Positions 12,357 to 24,215 of a stretch of DNA of 64,000 nt are shown here, one piece after another. Each line of letters opens with the position of its first letter. The first letter of the stretch is position 1. The notes under the pieces were generated by a model that saw nothing but the letters and a program-made list of their open reading frames with translations, made no database searches and was not told the origin of the DNA. The DNA is taken from positions 372,001-436,000 of the forward strand of contig MQVO02000024.1 of NCBI GenBank assembly GCA_001986395.2. Reading direction: 5' to 3'. The position numbers were made by a program, and so were the translations under genes. The stretch comes from Irpex lacteus. Its lineage: Eukaryota; Basidiomycota; Agaricomycetes; Polyporales; Irpicaceae.

Positions 12357-12761
12357 GCTTTAAGTGCGCGAATAAAGTGGGGGACAGGTAAGCAGAGGTA
12401 ACTTCAGCGACAGCTCTGACAAGCATCATTATCAACGATACACCGCGAAGCTCCTCACCTTGTTTTTTTCAATTAATTCTTTCACACATGACCTGCCGTA
12501 TACGGTGGGGGCGTAGGCGTACTAGAAGCTACTGCCACCTGGGAGAGGAGGAGTAAGAGGCCACAGGCAATTGCCCGTTTCAGGCAACAGTTGTTATCGG
12601 AGCTTAAATATTCAATTCCGGCCGCGCGGCGCGTGGTAACCGTCTCCGAAGGGGAGTGAGCTCGTACTCGTCTTGAATCTTGATCTTCCTCTACTTACTT
12701 TCTTGTATTTATATCTTTCTTTTCTTTTGGTAGCTCGACGATGAAATGGCGGATATAGTGA
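12357..12761. other. divergent promoter region
   Basis: The shared upstream region of the small minus-strand gene and the Ost-alpha gene. It contains pyrimidine-rich tracts and nothing else recognisable. Confidence 0.35.
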
Positions 12762-15700
12762 ATGGACGGTGCCACAATGATAAGGCCTCTCAGAACAGCC
12801 CACCACTATTTCAGCATGGGAAACTCGTCATCCAGAGTCGGTGGTCATCTAAGCTCAAATATCACTGCAGCTAACTCGCGAACGTCATTTATAGTGCATC
12901 ATGTGTGTAACCTGACCGTAATCATCTCGCACTTGCTGAGTTGGCTGCTTCAGATTGGATGGCTCGTGAGCGGGGTGTTCACGATTGCAGCAACGGTCAT
13001 TTCGTTTTGGCTTATGAACAAGCACCTCCAGTGGTACACGAATGTGAGCGTACCTTCTGAATCGTAGCGTTTTACTTATTATAATCTCTCCGTACCATAG
13101 AAATCCGAACAAAGATGTATGTACATACCTGTTTCCATGTAAATTGACTGCGGCTCACGCCTTGTGTACTAGATATCATTCGCATACTTCTTATGGTGCC
13201 TCTATACGCCGTCATCAGTACAGCATCCTATCTCTTCTGGGTGAGTCATATCAAGCATTTGCGAACGTGGCCTGAACTCCGCACAGAATCACTCTACTCC
13301 CCTCCTCCTTGTTCGAGATTGCTACGAATCCATTGTTTTGACTTCATTCTTCTATTTGCTCCTACTTTACCTTTCACCGGACCCAGATGAGCAGCAAGGG
13401 ATATTCCGTAAGGTGAGCAAGGTTACGATCCCTGCAAAGCAATCGCTTTAGCGGAAGCCGTAAGTCTGATCGCTTGTCACTCATAGTACGGCCTGTCCCA
13501 CTACAACGATCGGCTAAGAGTTGCAAACGGTGAATCTCCGAGGAAATGGATGTTTCCTCTCGGCAGAATCAAAGCAAGGCCGCAGGTACTATGATTGCAG
13601 TTCACTTGTAAAGCCGATTGCGAGCTGACCCTTCCGGCTCGTTAGGATGGTTTATACTTCTTGCAAATGATGAAATGGGGTGTCCTGCAATATTGTGTTA
13701 TACGCCCAACGTACGTCGTGAACTGTCTCATCTATTTATACCATACCACGCTAAAGCTCGTCCAGGACAACATTGGCCGCAGTGGTCTTGGATTACGCTG
13801 GCCTCTACTGCGAGGACTCATGGAGCCCTGGGTGGGGACATCTCTATGTGCGTCCCGTGCTGTCCCCTCTGATTCATGTCGATCTGAAATTAGTCGCTTA
13901 GATCAGCGTCATCGTCTCAATATCTGTATCAATATCCATGTACTGTCTTATCCAGCTCTATGTCTGCGTATCGAGCTTCCTCGCCTCTCAGAAGCCTCTT
14001 TTGAAGATGTTTGCTATCAAAGCCGTTGGTAAAAATATCCGCCACAGTATAAAGTTCTCCCTGTCGCTGACGAATGGTTTCATAGTATTCCTAACTTTCT
14101 GGCAAGCGACCTTCCTCTCGCTCCTCGCCACATTTGGGTTCATCAAAGATGTGAGCGACACAATTTTACTGACATGGCTACTTCCTTCTGATAAGCCGTC
14201 TCAGACTCAGTACATGACCGCAGAGAACATCAATATCGGCATAGGCGCAATCGCAGAAACTGTCGAGATGACGTGCGTGCTCCGAGTTTTGTCTAGTCGT
14301 TGAAAACCAATTGTCCTTCGTAGTCTATTCGCAATTCTCCACATCAAAGCATTCAGTTACAAGCCATATGTCACGCCTTCTCAACGAACCAGACGTCTCA
14401 GAGCCCTATTCCACGCGTTCAACTTCATGGAGACGTATCGAGAACTAAGGAGCGGCACAATCTATCTGTGGCATCGCATGCGTGGCCGTGAGACCGATGT
14501 CATGGCACGGCGGCAAGCCGTACTCGAAGGCGTTTTCGGCAAGTCGAGAATAGAAATTCAAGGGGGCACCTTGATCGCTGCTTCGAATGAGAAGAAACGC
14601 AAGGACAAAGCAGCGACAGATGTTCTGGCCGTCGAGGTTGCAGTTGAACAGACAGTACGGATCGACAGAGAGCGTCAATGGCTCGGCTTCGGAGATGAAT
14701 ACGACTATGAACTCCAATGGCCGAAGGAAAGCCGTGTTATGAATATTGACTATGAAGCGGCAGTCAACGGGGAGTCAAATGAGCCTGGATGTTGTAAGTG
14801 CCTCCTCCGTCAACACATAGGCATTACCAAGGCCTCACATTCTTCGCGTTAGACCAACTGGATATGGGACATGAAGACGGTGGCCTCTTCGATGTACCGC
14901 TACTGCATGAGGATGACGAGGGGGCCAGACATCGCGCCGAGCGTTCCCAGTGGAGAAGCACCTATGTCCGCCTCTCACAGACCGATCGTCTTTCGAACTT
15001 GGAGGCCGCCACTGCTAGGACACACCAGAATCGCACACATGATCCCTTCCCAAGACGCCTGGCCGCTGTCGATTTGTCCTCGCAGACATACGACGACCCT
15101 CCTCCATCCTCCTCTATCAAGAAGTATCGAGAAAGCAAGTCAATGTCCACTAGCCCCAATGCTGCTCAGCCATCGTCTTCCTCCTCAGCCCCACCTCATC
15201 CTTCTCGTCTTGTGACAGCATTTCATCTACCAGGAAGGGACAAGCGGCCACAATCTGACGAGCTGCCAGGTGCTACGCCCATGCAGCTTGAGACTTCTTT
15301 GCCATCGGTATCTGACCTTACGGACAGCGTCCTAGGCCGAGTATTTCCTCTCAGCTCCAATGCATCGCATTCCACTGAGGCGTTGACCGGCGCTACGTCA
15401 TCCCAGTCGCATCGTACCCAGGTTCGGTTGACTTCTGGACCAGAGATGTTACCCAATTCAAGTGGGCATAGATCCGTGAAAAGGAAGCCCGTGAGGTATC
15501 ATGCTCCGGATGCACCTTTCGTTCTGCCTATGAGCGCACGTATCGACGAAGAGGAACAGATTTCCGTCTTACGATCATCTGACGGAAACATACGCAGAAA
15601 GCAAGCAGTGCGCCGAGAAGACCGGGGTAAAGGCACTGACACCGTTTCGATTAGTGCCCGCACTGGAATACCTCTACCTAAACGTCACATTCCTCGACGA

Positions 15701-16123
15701 GATCAAATAGTGCTTCCTCCCCCACTCGCTCCGGCATCGACGACGCTAGCGCTCCCTTCATCTTCTCCTCCAGGTCTATCCTTCCACAGCCATCCTCTCG
15801 CATCGGTAGGCAATGGCTTCAATGAGCCAAGTCTTTATATGTTGCCGGGAAGTGTCTCTCAGCCGCGTCTAACAGTGGCCCAGTCCTCGCCAGCTTCGAT
15901 GAATCATCAGAGAGACAAACAACTGCGTCGATCCAAACGAACTAGTCTGAGGCGGGACAGCCATAGTCATACGTTCGAGCAACATCCTGCAGTGGACTAT
16001 TATACGAGTCAAAGGTCATCCGCTCCTATACACCACCCTATCGACCTACCAACGGGTTGTCCTCACCATAACCTACGTGACCTGTCGCAGGTGCCAGCCG
16101 GCTATTCGCCAGCTTCATCGTGA
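12762..16123 (+). CDS. TMEM184 / Ost-alpha family membrane protein
   Basis: A multi-pass membrane protein of the organic solute transporter alpha / DUF300 family. I read these exons: 12762-13043 with the first helices (HLLSWLLQIGWLVSGVFT); a 16-nt microexon 13101-13116; 13173-13240 carrying the hallmark IIRILLMVPLYAVISTASYL; 13287-13412 (LLLVRDCYESIVLTSFFYL..DPDEQQGIFRK); then GLSHYNDRLRVANG, WGVLQYCVIRPT and MYCLIQLYVCVSSFL. The last helices (FLTFWQATFLSLLATFGFIK, NINIGIGAIAETVEM) and HIKAFSYKPY follow. After an intron at about 14796 a long Ser/Pro-rich cytosolic tail (about 420 residues) ends at 16123. The start is uncertain: ATG at 12762, 12777 or 12816, the last giving MGNSSS. Fungal members are vacuole or endomembrane associated; the substrate is unknown. 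Confidence 0.87.
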
Positions 16124-16660
16124 CCATCTACGATTTGACTTTCGCGCAATGATACAGATTTTTTTTGCTTCCTCCCCTCGAGTCTGTTTTGATTAACGAC
16201 CTGTAACGACCGATGTACGACCATGACGAATGTACCATCCACTCCTTTGTTCTCTATCATGATGTAGCACAAATAAGTATATTGGATGACGAATATCCCA
16301 ACGTTCACCTACTTGTGTCATCCATCATGCTACTCAATCGTGTAACGAACACCAGAGTCCTCTCCAAGAACGGCACCGCCGTCAGGTTCGTTTCGATTGA
16401 TGCTGTTTTTCAAAACATTTCGAACGCTTAGTTCATTTCGAACGCTTAGCAGCTATACATGCTTCGATATATCTGCGTCCAGTGCGTCGCTGCTTTCTGC
16501 TCGCAATGATGCGATTTCTTACTCCAGCTAAGCCAACGGCGGCAATATTCTGACAGAAGGTAGATAGAATTACTCTAGAACCCCATCTGAATTAAAAATA
16601 ATAGCGATGTCGTAAACTAGCAAGTATCCCTGATCCTTACGGTTCCTCCAAACACACAGT
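16124..16660. other. intergenic region with an 18-bp-period direct repeat
   Basis: The space between two convergent genes. At 16416-16449 the 16-mer catttcgaacgcttag occurs twice with a period of 18. Nothing else is recognised. Confidence 0.5.
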
Positions 16661-18091
16661 TTACGCTGGGTGATTAGAAGCGAAGCACAACACCCCCACA
16701 TTCAAGTTCTGCTTCTTCGCGAATACGTCCGCCACCTTTCTTCGTATGCTTCTTGACAGGCCGTGCGTTGCGGAGGATTTGTACCGCTGTGGCGAGGTGT
16801 CCAAGGTCAGACCCGTGATGGGAGGGAATATGATTTTGCCGAGCATGGCACTAAATTCGGTGTAGGTGGTCGATGGGATTATGAGGCCTTTGTATTCATG
16901 ACTTTGGGATGCCTATACAAGTAAAATTTAGTCAGTTCTTCGTCGATCAGGAAAGGAGGAAGTGTGTCTTTCACCTCTGCCATGAAGCGGTCGATGTCAT
17001 CGTGCCCGGAGGCGGCCACGTCGATGTTCACAAACTAATTGGAAAATAGCATGAGTAACGATATCGAGGGATATTATATGTGCTGCAATTAAAATTCGGC
17101 GTACGTGGTCGAGGATATACTCCAGTACGTCATCGACTACCGAGCGTTGGCTCTACTCGAGCCTGTCAGCACCAATATAAGTACTCAAACGTAGTGGTAG
17201 ACAAACCTCGTCCAGCCTCCCGCGCGCCTTGTACACTTTACGAGATAAGCATTTGTTAAATCTTATGGACACCCATGCACGCTCCGTGTGCTCGTCGACC
17301 TTTCCGACACTTTCAATCCGCCTGCCCAACCCGTTCTGCGCAGATGCCTTCGTCGAGTCGTATTCCGCCCCGATCGGCATTTCGTCGCTCACCAGTGTCT
17401 TCCACCGCAAGGCTGAGATGCCGCCGGTACACATAACATACTCCATGGGTCCCGCCAAGTCTTTGTACCTCTCGTCTTCCCTCAGTTGAGGCGCTAATTC
17501 TTGCAAGTGGTCGTATGAGCTGCACATAGCCAGCATGAACCTAGAGTCGGAGATGCAAAACACCATCTGCAACTCGCTGTCATCCGTGACCTCTAGGCGG
17601 GCATATAGATCCTTGCCGTTTTCGCTACTACCAGGAAGCCTTGCTTCCAATACCTGTGGGTACTCGTTGGGCTCAATACGTTTAGTGTAGACCCTCGGAT
17701 CGTAATCGTTAAACGTCCTGACGTGTATGGAGTGGGGATGCCGGGGCTGAGGGATCTTGGTTCCGCCGGGTGTCCATGGGCTCCAGAGAGGTTTGAAAGT
17801 GCCCCTCCATAACAGCCCAATGTCGCCTATGATGGCATAGTCCGGTCTGATGGGTGGAAGCGGTATCCTAAATATGGAGGGTGTGAGGAGAGCGTGACCA
17901 CCGCCGTAGCGACGAGCATGAATCTGCATCGCTCGCGAGTAATAGTGGCCGAGCATGGTAGGTTCGGGTGGGGTTTTGGCCGTGTCGGAGAAGGAAGAAA
18001 GCTGGAGATCTGGCCAGTTGTGGCATTCAACATTGTGCTCTGAGTCGTCCTCCTGGAGTCGAAGGGGTAAAGCATGAGATTCCAGCGACAT
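16661..18091 (-). CDS. lineage-specific GHAL-family protein, member A
   Basis: No known domain; one of three paralogues in the window (with 41793-43249 and 44152-45744). The start at 18091 reads MSLESHALPLRLQ. Family signatures in order: NWPDLQLSSFSD, YSRAMQIHARRYGGGHALLT, IIGDIGLLWRGTFKPLW, KDLYARLEVTDDS, AGPMEYVMCTGGISALRWKT, GAEYDSTKASAQNGLGRRI and CLSRKVYKARGRLDE. Introns at positions shared with the paralogues separate this from ESQRSVVDDVLEYILDH, NIDVAASGHDDIDRFMAE and a last exon from ASQSHEYKGLIIPSTTY to the stop at 16661-16663. The spliced length is about 390-400 residues. All introns have GT-AG ends and I see no breaks. No signal peptide or membrane segment. Function unknown; remotely similar to members D and E further right. 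Confidence 0.72.
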
Positions 18092-19110
18092 TAAAAAGGG
18101 AGTCGATAGATGATTTCTACTAGAGAAAAACTGTGTCGAGATAGGGTGCGTTACTCTAGGGCGAAAGGGGTGGTGAAGTAGAGTTTGTTTTATACGCGTC
18201 GGTGTTTAGAGACGCCACATATGGTATGCTGTCGTTGTGCAGTCTCGTATAGCGTATGACAATGGTCAGAGTGAACATGAACAAACCTCTACATACCATT
18301 AGCCCGTAACTACGATGAGCTATGTGGATGTTGATTACTACGCTCCTCGCGCTCTAATGCAGAGCATTTGTCTGATAACAAGGGTAGAGTGGTGAATGAA
18401 GCGTTGCCACAGGCGTACAAAAATCTACTCACTATCCATTCTACGGTAGCCTATATCTCCATTCTTGAGATCGCGCCTACGCTACTTTCGTGAAGCCATA
18501 CAGTTCTTCCAACGTATTGTGCACACAGAGTTTGTAACCATCGTGTCGATGACTTGAAGTTCGGAGTACGCAATTGTAGCGTCGACGGTCGCACAAACAT
18601 ACTTCCGAACGAGCCTAATCATATACACTCAGACTCAAAGACATAGAAGGTCAGCGGTGTACTAAGTTAAGCTATTGAGATGCATTTGTGAGCAACTCGG
18701 CCGCCGAGCAAGGTCAGTCCTAGCGGAGTACTCACTGGTTTGGTAGAAATACTCGGGAAAGTTGTTGAACGTAAAATGGTCAGGTGAGCTGAGGAGAGCG
18801 AGACCTTCGGTGTTGAATAAATCGGGCTAATTTTGAGGTTAGATGGTGGTTTAAAGGAAGGTGCGTCCAGTGATAACCGTACTTGACGTCGTCGTGAGGT
18901 TAGGGTTAGGACCACGAACAGCGTCACGACTCGGACAGACTGGCCACCTCAAGCTTACAACCTGCGCTCAACGCTGTCTTTCATACTTTTCACGAAAGCT
19001 TGGACTCGAAGGTCGATCGTATACGGCATGTTGTCACTATGATAAACATTCCAGAAACCTATACGCTGACTTATTCGTTGTCCAGGCGCGATAGAAGGCT
19101 GCAGAATCCA
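18092..19110. other. divergent promoter region with a possible coding relic
   Basis: The upstream region of member A (-) and the F-box gene (+). On the minus strand near 18730-18840, between an acceptor-like AAATTAG and a donor-like GTGAGTAC, one frame reads PDLFNTEGLALLSSPDHFTF and continues without a stop to EYFYQ. It looks protein-like but I cannot extend it in either direction. It may be a stray exon or a relic of a lost gene. Confidence 0.3.
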
Positions 19111-20556
19111 ATGTCTGTCGACTTCCCCGATGAAATTCTGGACATGATCTTCGCTGCTTTGGGCGATCTTGGTCTGGGAGATCGTTTCGACAAGTGTCAA
19201 GATCAACGCAACGATACGAAATCATTCTTATCGGCGTGCTCGCTCGTTTGCAAACGATGGAACAACATTGCCCTCCCGTATCTCTTTCGTTCTCTCATGA
19301 TCGCATATTCGGGCCCTGGTGAAAAGGTGGATCCACTGGCACAGTACTTCGCACGTACACCTCAGATAGCGAAGCACGTCCAGGCGGTGTACCTCGCCAA
19401 CCATAAAATAGGTGCCGATGAGCTGGACACACTTCTGCAGGCTCTGCCATCACTTCAGCATTTGAAATTAGAGCATGTTAATGTTTGGAACGGGTCGGTC
19501 AATGTGGACAACTCCATTCTGCGCCGTTCGGGCGATCACACCATAGAAAAACTGGAATTCAAAGATGACCTGTTCGGCCCACTCGAACAGTGCGCGAGCA
19601 TCGTGATTCGTGAGCCTGCTCTCCCTGTTCACAGAAATCGGCGAGTTATGCATTGAAGTCGACGATACTGCAGACTCCGAGGATGAACGGCCCACTACGG
19701 ACGACGTTGAAACATTCGCAGTGAGCACCGCGATCGGCCATGTTCGAATACGCAAGTTGAAGTGTGGGAGAGAGGGTGTCGGCGGATTCTTCGTTCCGTC
19801 ATATTTACTCAGGGTCGGCGCCCTCGACAATCTTACCCACTTGACTTTCCGTCTAGAGTATGACACCGAGTGGGACTCGTTCTTCAACCTCGTATCGGCC
19901 ATAGGTTCGACGCTGACGGGGTTATGCATCGAGACCGGTTACAATTGCTTCACTGATCGTGGTACGTATTGATGAGGGCGCAAATCCTGAGTCCCGCCTC
20001 TGACACAAATATCACAATCCTTCTAGGTGCTGATTATGCCATTGCCACAATGAGGAATGCTCTTTCTACCTGTGACTTCTTGGAGGAGATCAGGATAGTT
20101 CTTACCCTTCGACACGACGTCGGGATCCTCAAGTACATCCGCCATCCAGATGGCAAGCAGCTCTGCTATCCGTTCAGGGGGCACGAAGCCAGCTGGCTTG
20201 CGGCCGTTCACATCCTAGGGCTGGTACCAACCAACTGTCTTCGCAAAGCATCTCTGAGCCTACAAGGGACTTCAATCGATGCGCATATTCTGGCATGGGA
20301 TCAGTTCAGGGCGTGGTGCTCTGGTGCTCCTCGACTTGCGGAAGTGAAGGTGGAGCTCGAACAAGCGTTCGACCAACGCCCATGCCTTGCGTACGAGATG
20401 CAGGACTTCAAGAATTTATTCACACCCACGTTTATGGTACCCCATGGTAACAGTATAGTATTTTTCGACATGCGTTCAACCCGTCAAATCCGTACATATG
20501 AATGTAAGCACGATGGTTGTCGTCGATTTCAAGCAGAGCGGAACGTTCGGGATTGA
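19111..20556 (+). CDS. F-box protein with LRR-like C-terminus
   Basis: Probably the substrate-recognition subunit of an SCF ubiquitin ligase. It starts MSVDFPDEILDMIFAALGDL at 19111; an in-frame ATG at 19000 is less likely. The F-box continues with SACSLVCKRWNNIALPYLFR, then LRR-like segments (QALPSLQHLKLEHVNVW; LHVRIRKLKC-type; VGALDNLTHLTFRLEYD). An intron (GTACGT..CTTCTAG) ending near 20026 leads to the last exon (ADYAIATMRNALSTCDFLEE ... stop at 20556). One oddity: between about 19595 and 19612 the frame shifts by one. Either a 25-nt segment with intron-like ends (GTGAGC..TTCACAG) is removed, which restores phase, or the gene carries an old frameshift. The relic at 37640-38321 shows the same frame offset. 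About 450-460 residues. Confidence 0.7.
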
Positions 20557-20795
20557 AACGACAAGCAATACTACTTAGGGCTCCCGGAACGACATTTCCA
20601 GGAAGCACCATGTTCTCTATCCCCTCAATATTCAACATTCAATCGCAAATTAGACCACAGAGACTCAAATCCGCTGGCCATGCGGGCAAGCCCAATATGG
20701 CAAGTGAGTAAGTTGGTACGATCGCAAGCCGACAGGAAGGCGGAAAGTCAGTCATGTCGTCGTCTCTCCGCACATCACGTCACTCGCCCTACCCA

Positions 20796-20801
20796 TATAA
20801 A
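20796..20801 (+). promoter_or_regulatory. TATA-like box of the SnoaL-like gene
   Basis: TATAAA lies 28 bases upstream of the ATG at 20829. This supports a start at 20829 or 20889 and not at the further upstream in-frame ATG (20754). Confidence 0.45.
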
Positions 20802-20828
20802 CCCACTACACCAGCGCCGTCCTCTTTC

Positions 20829-21623
20829 ATGTTGCGCTCGCTCACCATCCTCCGCCCAACGCACCGCCTCCTCTCACGAACGTTCACAATGTCCCAACCA
20901 ACCTCGACAACCCTCCCCACCGACGCCTCCCTCCCCGGCGAAAACTTCGAAGTCCGTCAAACTCACACCACAGACGACTACCACCCCGACCCCTCCAAAT
21001 CGCTCAAACTCTCCCCCGCCCGTCAGGCCCTCCTCGACGACATCATCGCTCTGTACTCGTGCCAGCCCACTCGCAAGCGCGTCGAACGGTACACCAAAGA
21101 CTGTGTGTACGACGACCAGTTCGTGTACGCCAACAATAGGTTCAAGATGGCGGGGCAGTGGTTTGCGTTGCCCAAGCTGTTCAAGGAGAGTAAGAACGAG
21201 GCGTACGAAGTCGTCGTGGACGAGCCGGGATTGATTCAGTTCAAGAACGAGCAGGTGCGTCTCTTGTCTTATGGTAGACTTACGTATGGTCTTGACACAC
21301 ATATGTGCGTATTTCAGACATGGACCTTCCCCGGCGGGATCAAATCCGCTACAATCAACGCCCTCGTCTCCCTCTCGCTTGACCCCTCCACGACCTCCTC
21401 CGACTTCATCCAAGTCAAATACCACAAAGACCAAGCCAACGCCAAAGACTACTCGCACACTGGTCCCGGGTTCGCATTCAAGAAGTGGCAGGCGGATAAG
21501 GTCGCGGGGATGATGGATAGCGAGGATGTCAAGGCGTTTGACGGCGATCAGGGGGAGGAGCTGGAAGAGGGCGTGAGGAAGTATGATAGTGGAACGGCCG
21601 AGGCACCTAAGAAGCAGTTCTAG
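20829..21623 (+). CDS. NTF2/SnoaL-like fold protein, possibly mitochondrial
   Basis: A single-intron gene. The N-terminus from 20829, MLRSLTILRPTHRLLSRTFT, is basic and amphipathic, like a mitochondrial presequence; a second in-frame ATG (20889, MSQPTS) would give a form without it. The core has ARQALLDDIIALYSCQPT, VERYTKDCVYDDQFVYANN and GQWFALPKLFKES, which looks like a SnoaL/NTF2-type small alpha+beta fold (family inferred, not certain). The intron 21255-21317 is 63 nt and has no in-frame stop, so retention would add 21 residues. The second exon reads TWTFPGGIKSATINALVSLS and ends with EGVRKYDSGTAEAPKKQF at 21623. A decayed copy of this tail lies at 33690-33772. Exact function unknown. Confidence 0.72.
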   Translation: MLRSLTILRPTHRLLSRTFTMSQPTSTTLPTDASLPGENFEVRQTHTTDDYHPDPSKSLKLSPARQALLDDIIALYSCQPTRKRVERYTKDCVYDDQFVYANNRFKMAGQWFALPKLFKESKNEAYEVVVDEPGLIQFKNEQVRLLSYGRLTYGLDTHMCVFQTWTFPGGIKSATINALVSLSLDPSTTSSDFIQVKYHKDQANAKDYSHTGPGFAFKKWQADKVAGMMDSEDVKAFDGDQGEELEEGVRKYDSGTAEAPKKQF

Positions 21624-21841
21624 TAGCAGGGTCGGAAGGAATGTATGAGTAGCATCGAAGATTAGAAATATTGTACTTGCATCTGCACGGCTTGCATTGT
21701 AAAATAGAGCAGTTGGAAACATATGCATCAAATGCTCGTATTGCATATCGTACAGTTGCATCAATACCATCCAAGCAGCATTGAAAAGCTAGGATCGTAG
21801 GACAAACGAGCGAAGGCCCGCCTAACATTTCGTTCTCCCGT

Positions 21842-24215
21842 CTACTTCACTTTCGTCAAGTTGACAGCCCCAGTCGGCGCATCAGGAGACGACACGAGCT
21901 GGAACCCGACCTGTACGTCGATCAAAGTATAGTCAACACCCACACCTAACTTACATAAAGGAGGGAACGATTCAACTCACCCCGATGTAAGCCAAAAACC
22001 GATTAATACTCTCCTCCCTCGACTCCTCCTCTTCAACAACCTCACCCACCTCTTCACTCTCTTCCTCCTTCCCCGCCTCCTCTCGCTTCTCCTGTCCCTC
22101 TCCTTCGCCCTCCTCGACCTCCCCAACATCAGCAAGCCTCGACTTCTCCGGATACCGAACCCTCACAAGCCCATACTCCCTCATCAGCGCCCTCGCCTCC
22201 TCCGTCCCCAGCCGTATCAAACTCGTCAGGTCCCTCGGGAAAAGAGGAGAAGGCGTTAGTGGCTGCACGGGCATCTCGAGCTTTGGGAGTAGGCGCGTCG
22301 ATTTGGGGTTGACTGCGCGGGAGTTTGTACGGGAGTGAGAGTGGGAGTGGGAGGCGGATTCGGAGAAGACACGCGCGGTGAGGGGGAGTGCTGTGGGTGT
22401 TTTGTCTGTGTATGCTGAGACTGCGCCGCCGAGGCCTCCAGCTGTGTGCGGTCCGGGGATGGTGACCTGCAGCGGAGCGTTGGCGTTCCCAGCCCACTCG
22501 GAACGGGGAAGAGGAGGTGGACGGAGGAGGGGCATGAGTGGTTCGTCGAGCGAGTTGGCGCGGATGAGGGCGTTGTGTCTTCTTGCTTCTCTGTGCGTAG
22601 GGTGAGGGTTAAGCGAAGGTGATGGGAAGGTAGAGAGACGTGAGGACGTACGAGTTGTGCAAGCTGACTTTAACCTCCATGATCTGCCTCTTATAACTCA
22701 CGACGTCCTCCCTCAGCTTCTTCGGTATCTGTTCCTGCAACTACACACCTTATCAGCCACACTCTTCTCCCCTCTCTCCCCACTTCCCTCCCACACCGAA
22801 CACGAAATAAGAGAAACTCACCTGCACTCTCACCCGCTCAGCGATCTCCCTCTGCACGACCTCCCTCACAATCTCACTCGCCGTCTCCCTGAGCCGACTG
22901 TACAGCTTCGTGCGCACCTCTTCGAGGAGGAGCGTCTTCATGTCTTGCATGCGCTGTTCTTGGCGTTTGTGTTGGTCGTCGAGTTGTTTGCGGACTGAGG
23001 ATATCTATGGGTGTATGCGTCAGCGGACCATGAAAAGTCGCAGTTGTAGTGGTAGGTGAAAGGGAGAGGGAGGGTGGAGGAGTGGTGAAGAGATAGGGGA
23101 CAGAGAGTGAGGATGAAAGAGGACTAGAGCAATGATGGATCAGGACTCACCTGACTAACAGCCTCCATAGCAGCAGGCAACGTCGCCACCTTCACAGTCT
23201 GTTCTCCAAGCGTATCAAACGTAGCACCCAACGTCCCCAATACCTGCTTCATAGTACCCAACAGCTCGTCTACGATCTCTCTATCCTCTGCGTTCCCCCC
23301 TGTTCTCCCGCCTACTCCTCCTACTCCTCCTCCATTCCCTCCTACTCCGGTGATCCCGAGACCGAGACGAGATTGAATAGACGTAGGCCTCGAGAGTGCA
23401 GGGATCGTAGGTATAGTAGGTAGGTACGGGATGGTACTAGGCGCACCGGGGATGGAAGGCAGCGTCGGAGGCGGAGGGAGGACGTACGAGCTGATACTGT
23501 CTGTGCCTATACGCGGGATCGACTGGCGAGACGGAGAAGGAGAGGAAGGGAGAGGGGGAAGGGCGGGGCTTCGGGCGCCGACTGAGTTGGGTGTCATGGG
23601 GAGTTTTACGTCTTCTTGGTCTTGGGCTTGCGTTGAGTTTGATTTGGAGGCGTTGGAGGTGTTGGTGGAGTCACCGCTTCGGACTTTCTCGTTCATGGTA
23701 CGCGTAAACACGTCCTCCAGCTCTCCGACTCCGACACCAGGGATCCCAACGCTCCGAACCGTAGGCGTCCGCGCACCTCTACCCTCTCCTGCCTCTCCTG
23801 CCTCTACGCCTCTTCCACCACTAATCCTACCACTCACTCTTCCATTCAAGTTAGAAGAGCGAGAAGAAGACCCAGGGGAGCTCTCCGCGGACCTGAAACT
23901 CGCCTCGCTCAAGGGCGAGAGCGGTACAGTCGACACACTCGTATGATACCCCCGATCAGACGATCGTCTCGTCGAAGTAGTAGACGTAGAATCTGAGCTC
24001 GTCGAGGACTTGCGAGGTGTCGAGGGCGTCGAGCTCAATGATGCTGGGTTGGCGGGGTACGGGTTTGGTGGGTACTGATTCGGAGCTGGTGGTGGTAGTT
24101 TGCTGTTCCGTTGGGCGGTGGAGGAGGAGGATGGCGTGCGGTGGTGTTGAGTCGAAGTTGATGATGGTGTGGATGGTGAGGGTGAGGAGATAGACGAGGC
24201 TCTTTTGCCTATCAT
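21842..24215 (-). CDS. Ser/Pro-rich coiled-coil protein
   Basis: An unrecognised, largely disordered protein of about 650 residues. The start at 24215 (MIGKRASSISSPSPSTPSS) opens about 250 residues rich in Ser, Pro, Thr and Gly. A predicted helical part follows: DREIVDELLGTMKQVLGTLG, then exon 2 (RKQLDDQHKRQEQRMQDMKT and LYSRLRETASEIVREVVQRE), and exon 3 (EQIPKKLREDVVSYKRQIME) with heptad-like spacing. Exon 4 contains RREARRHNALIRANSLDEPL-type sequence, TRLLPKLEMPVQPLTPSPLF and a Glu-rich tract. The last small exon ends QLVSSPDAPTGAVNLTKVK at 21842. The helical exons and the SLDEPLMPLLRPPP motif are conserved in the relic at 36723-37570, so they are the constrained part. Possibly a structural or scaffold protein; function not known. 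Confidence 0.7.

Noticed and set aside
18897..18909. Telomere-like ggttagggttagg
   Set aside because: Only about two repeat units inside an intergenic region; too short to call an interstitial telomere. Single ccctaacc motifs in the protease flanks are likewise too short.
20874..21770. Long minus-strand frame of 298 codons
   Set aside because: Antisense shadow of the SnoaL-like gene; the plus frame has the splice pattern, TATA box and conserved tail copy.
23431..23946. Plus-strand frame of 171 codons
   Set aside because: Antisense shadow of the low-complexity N-terminal part of the coiled-coil gene.
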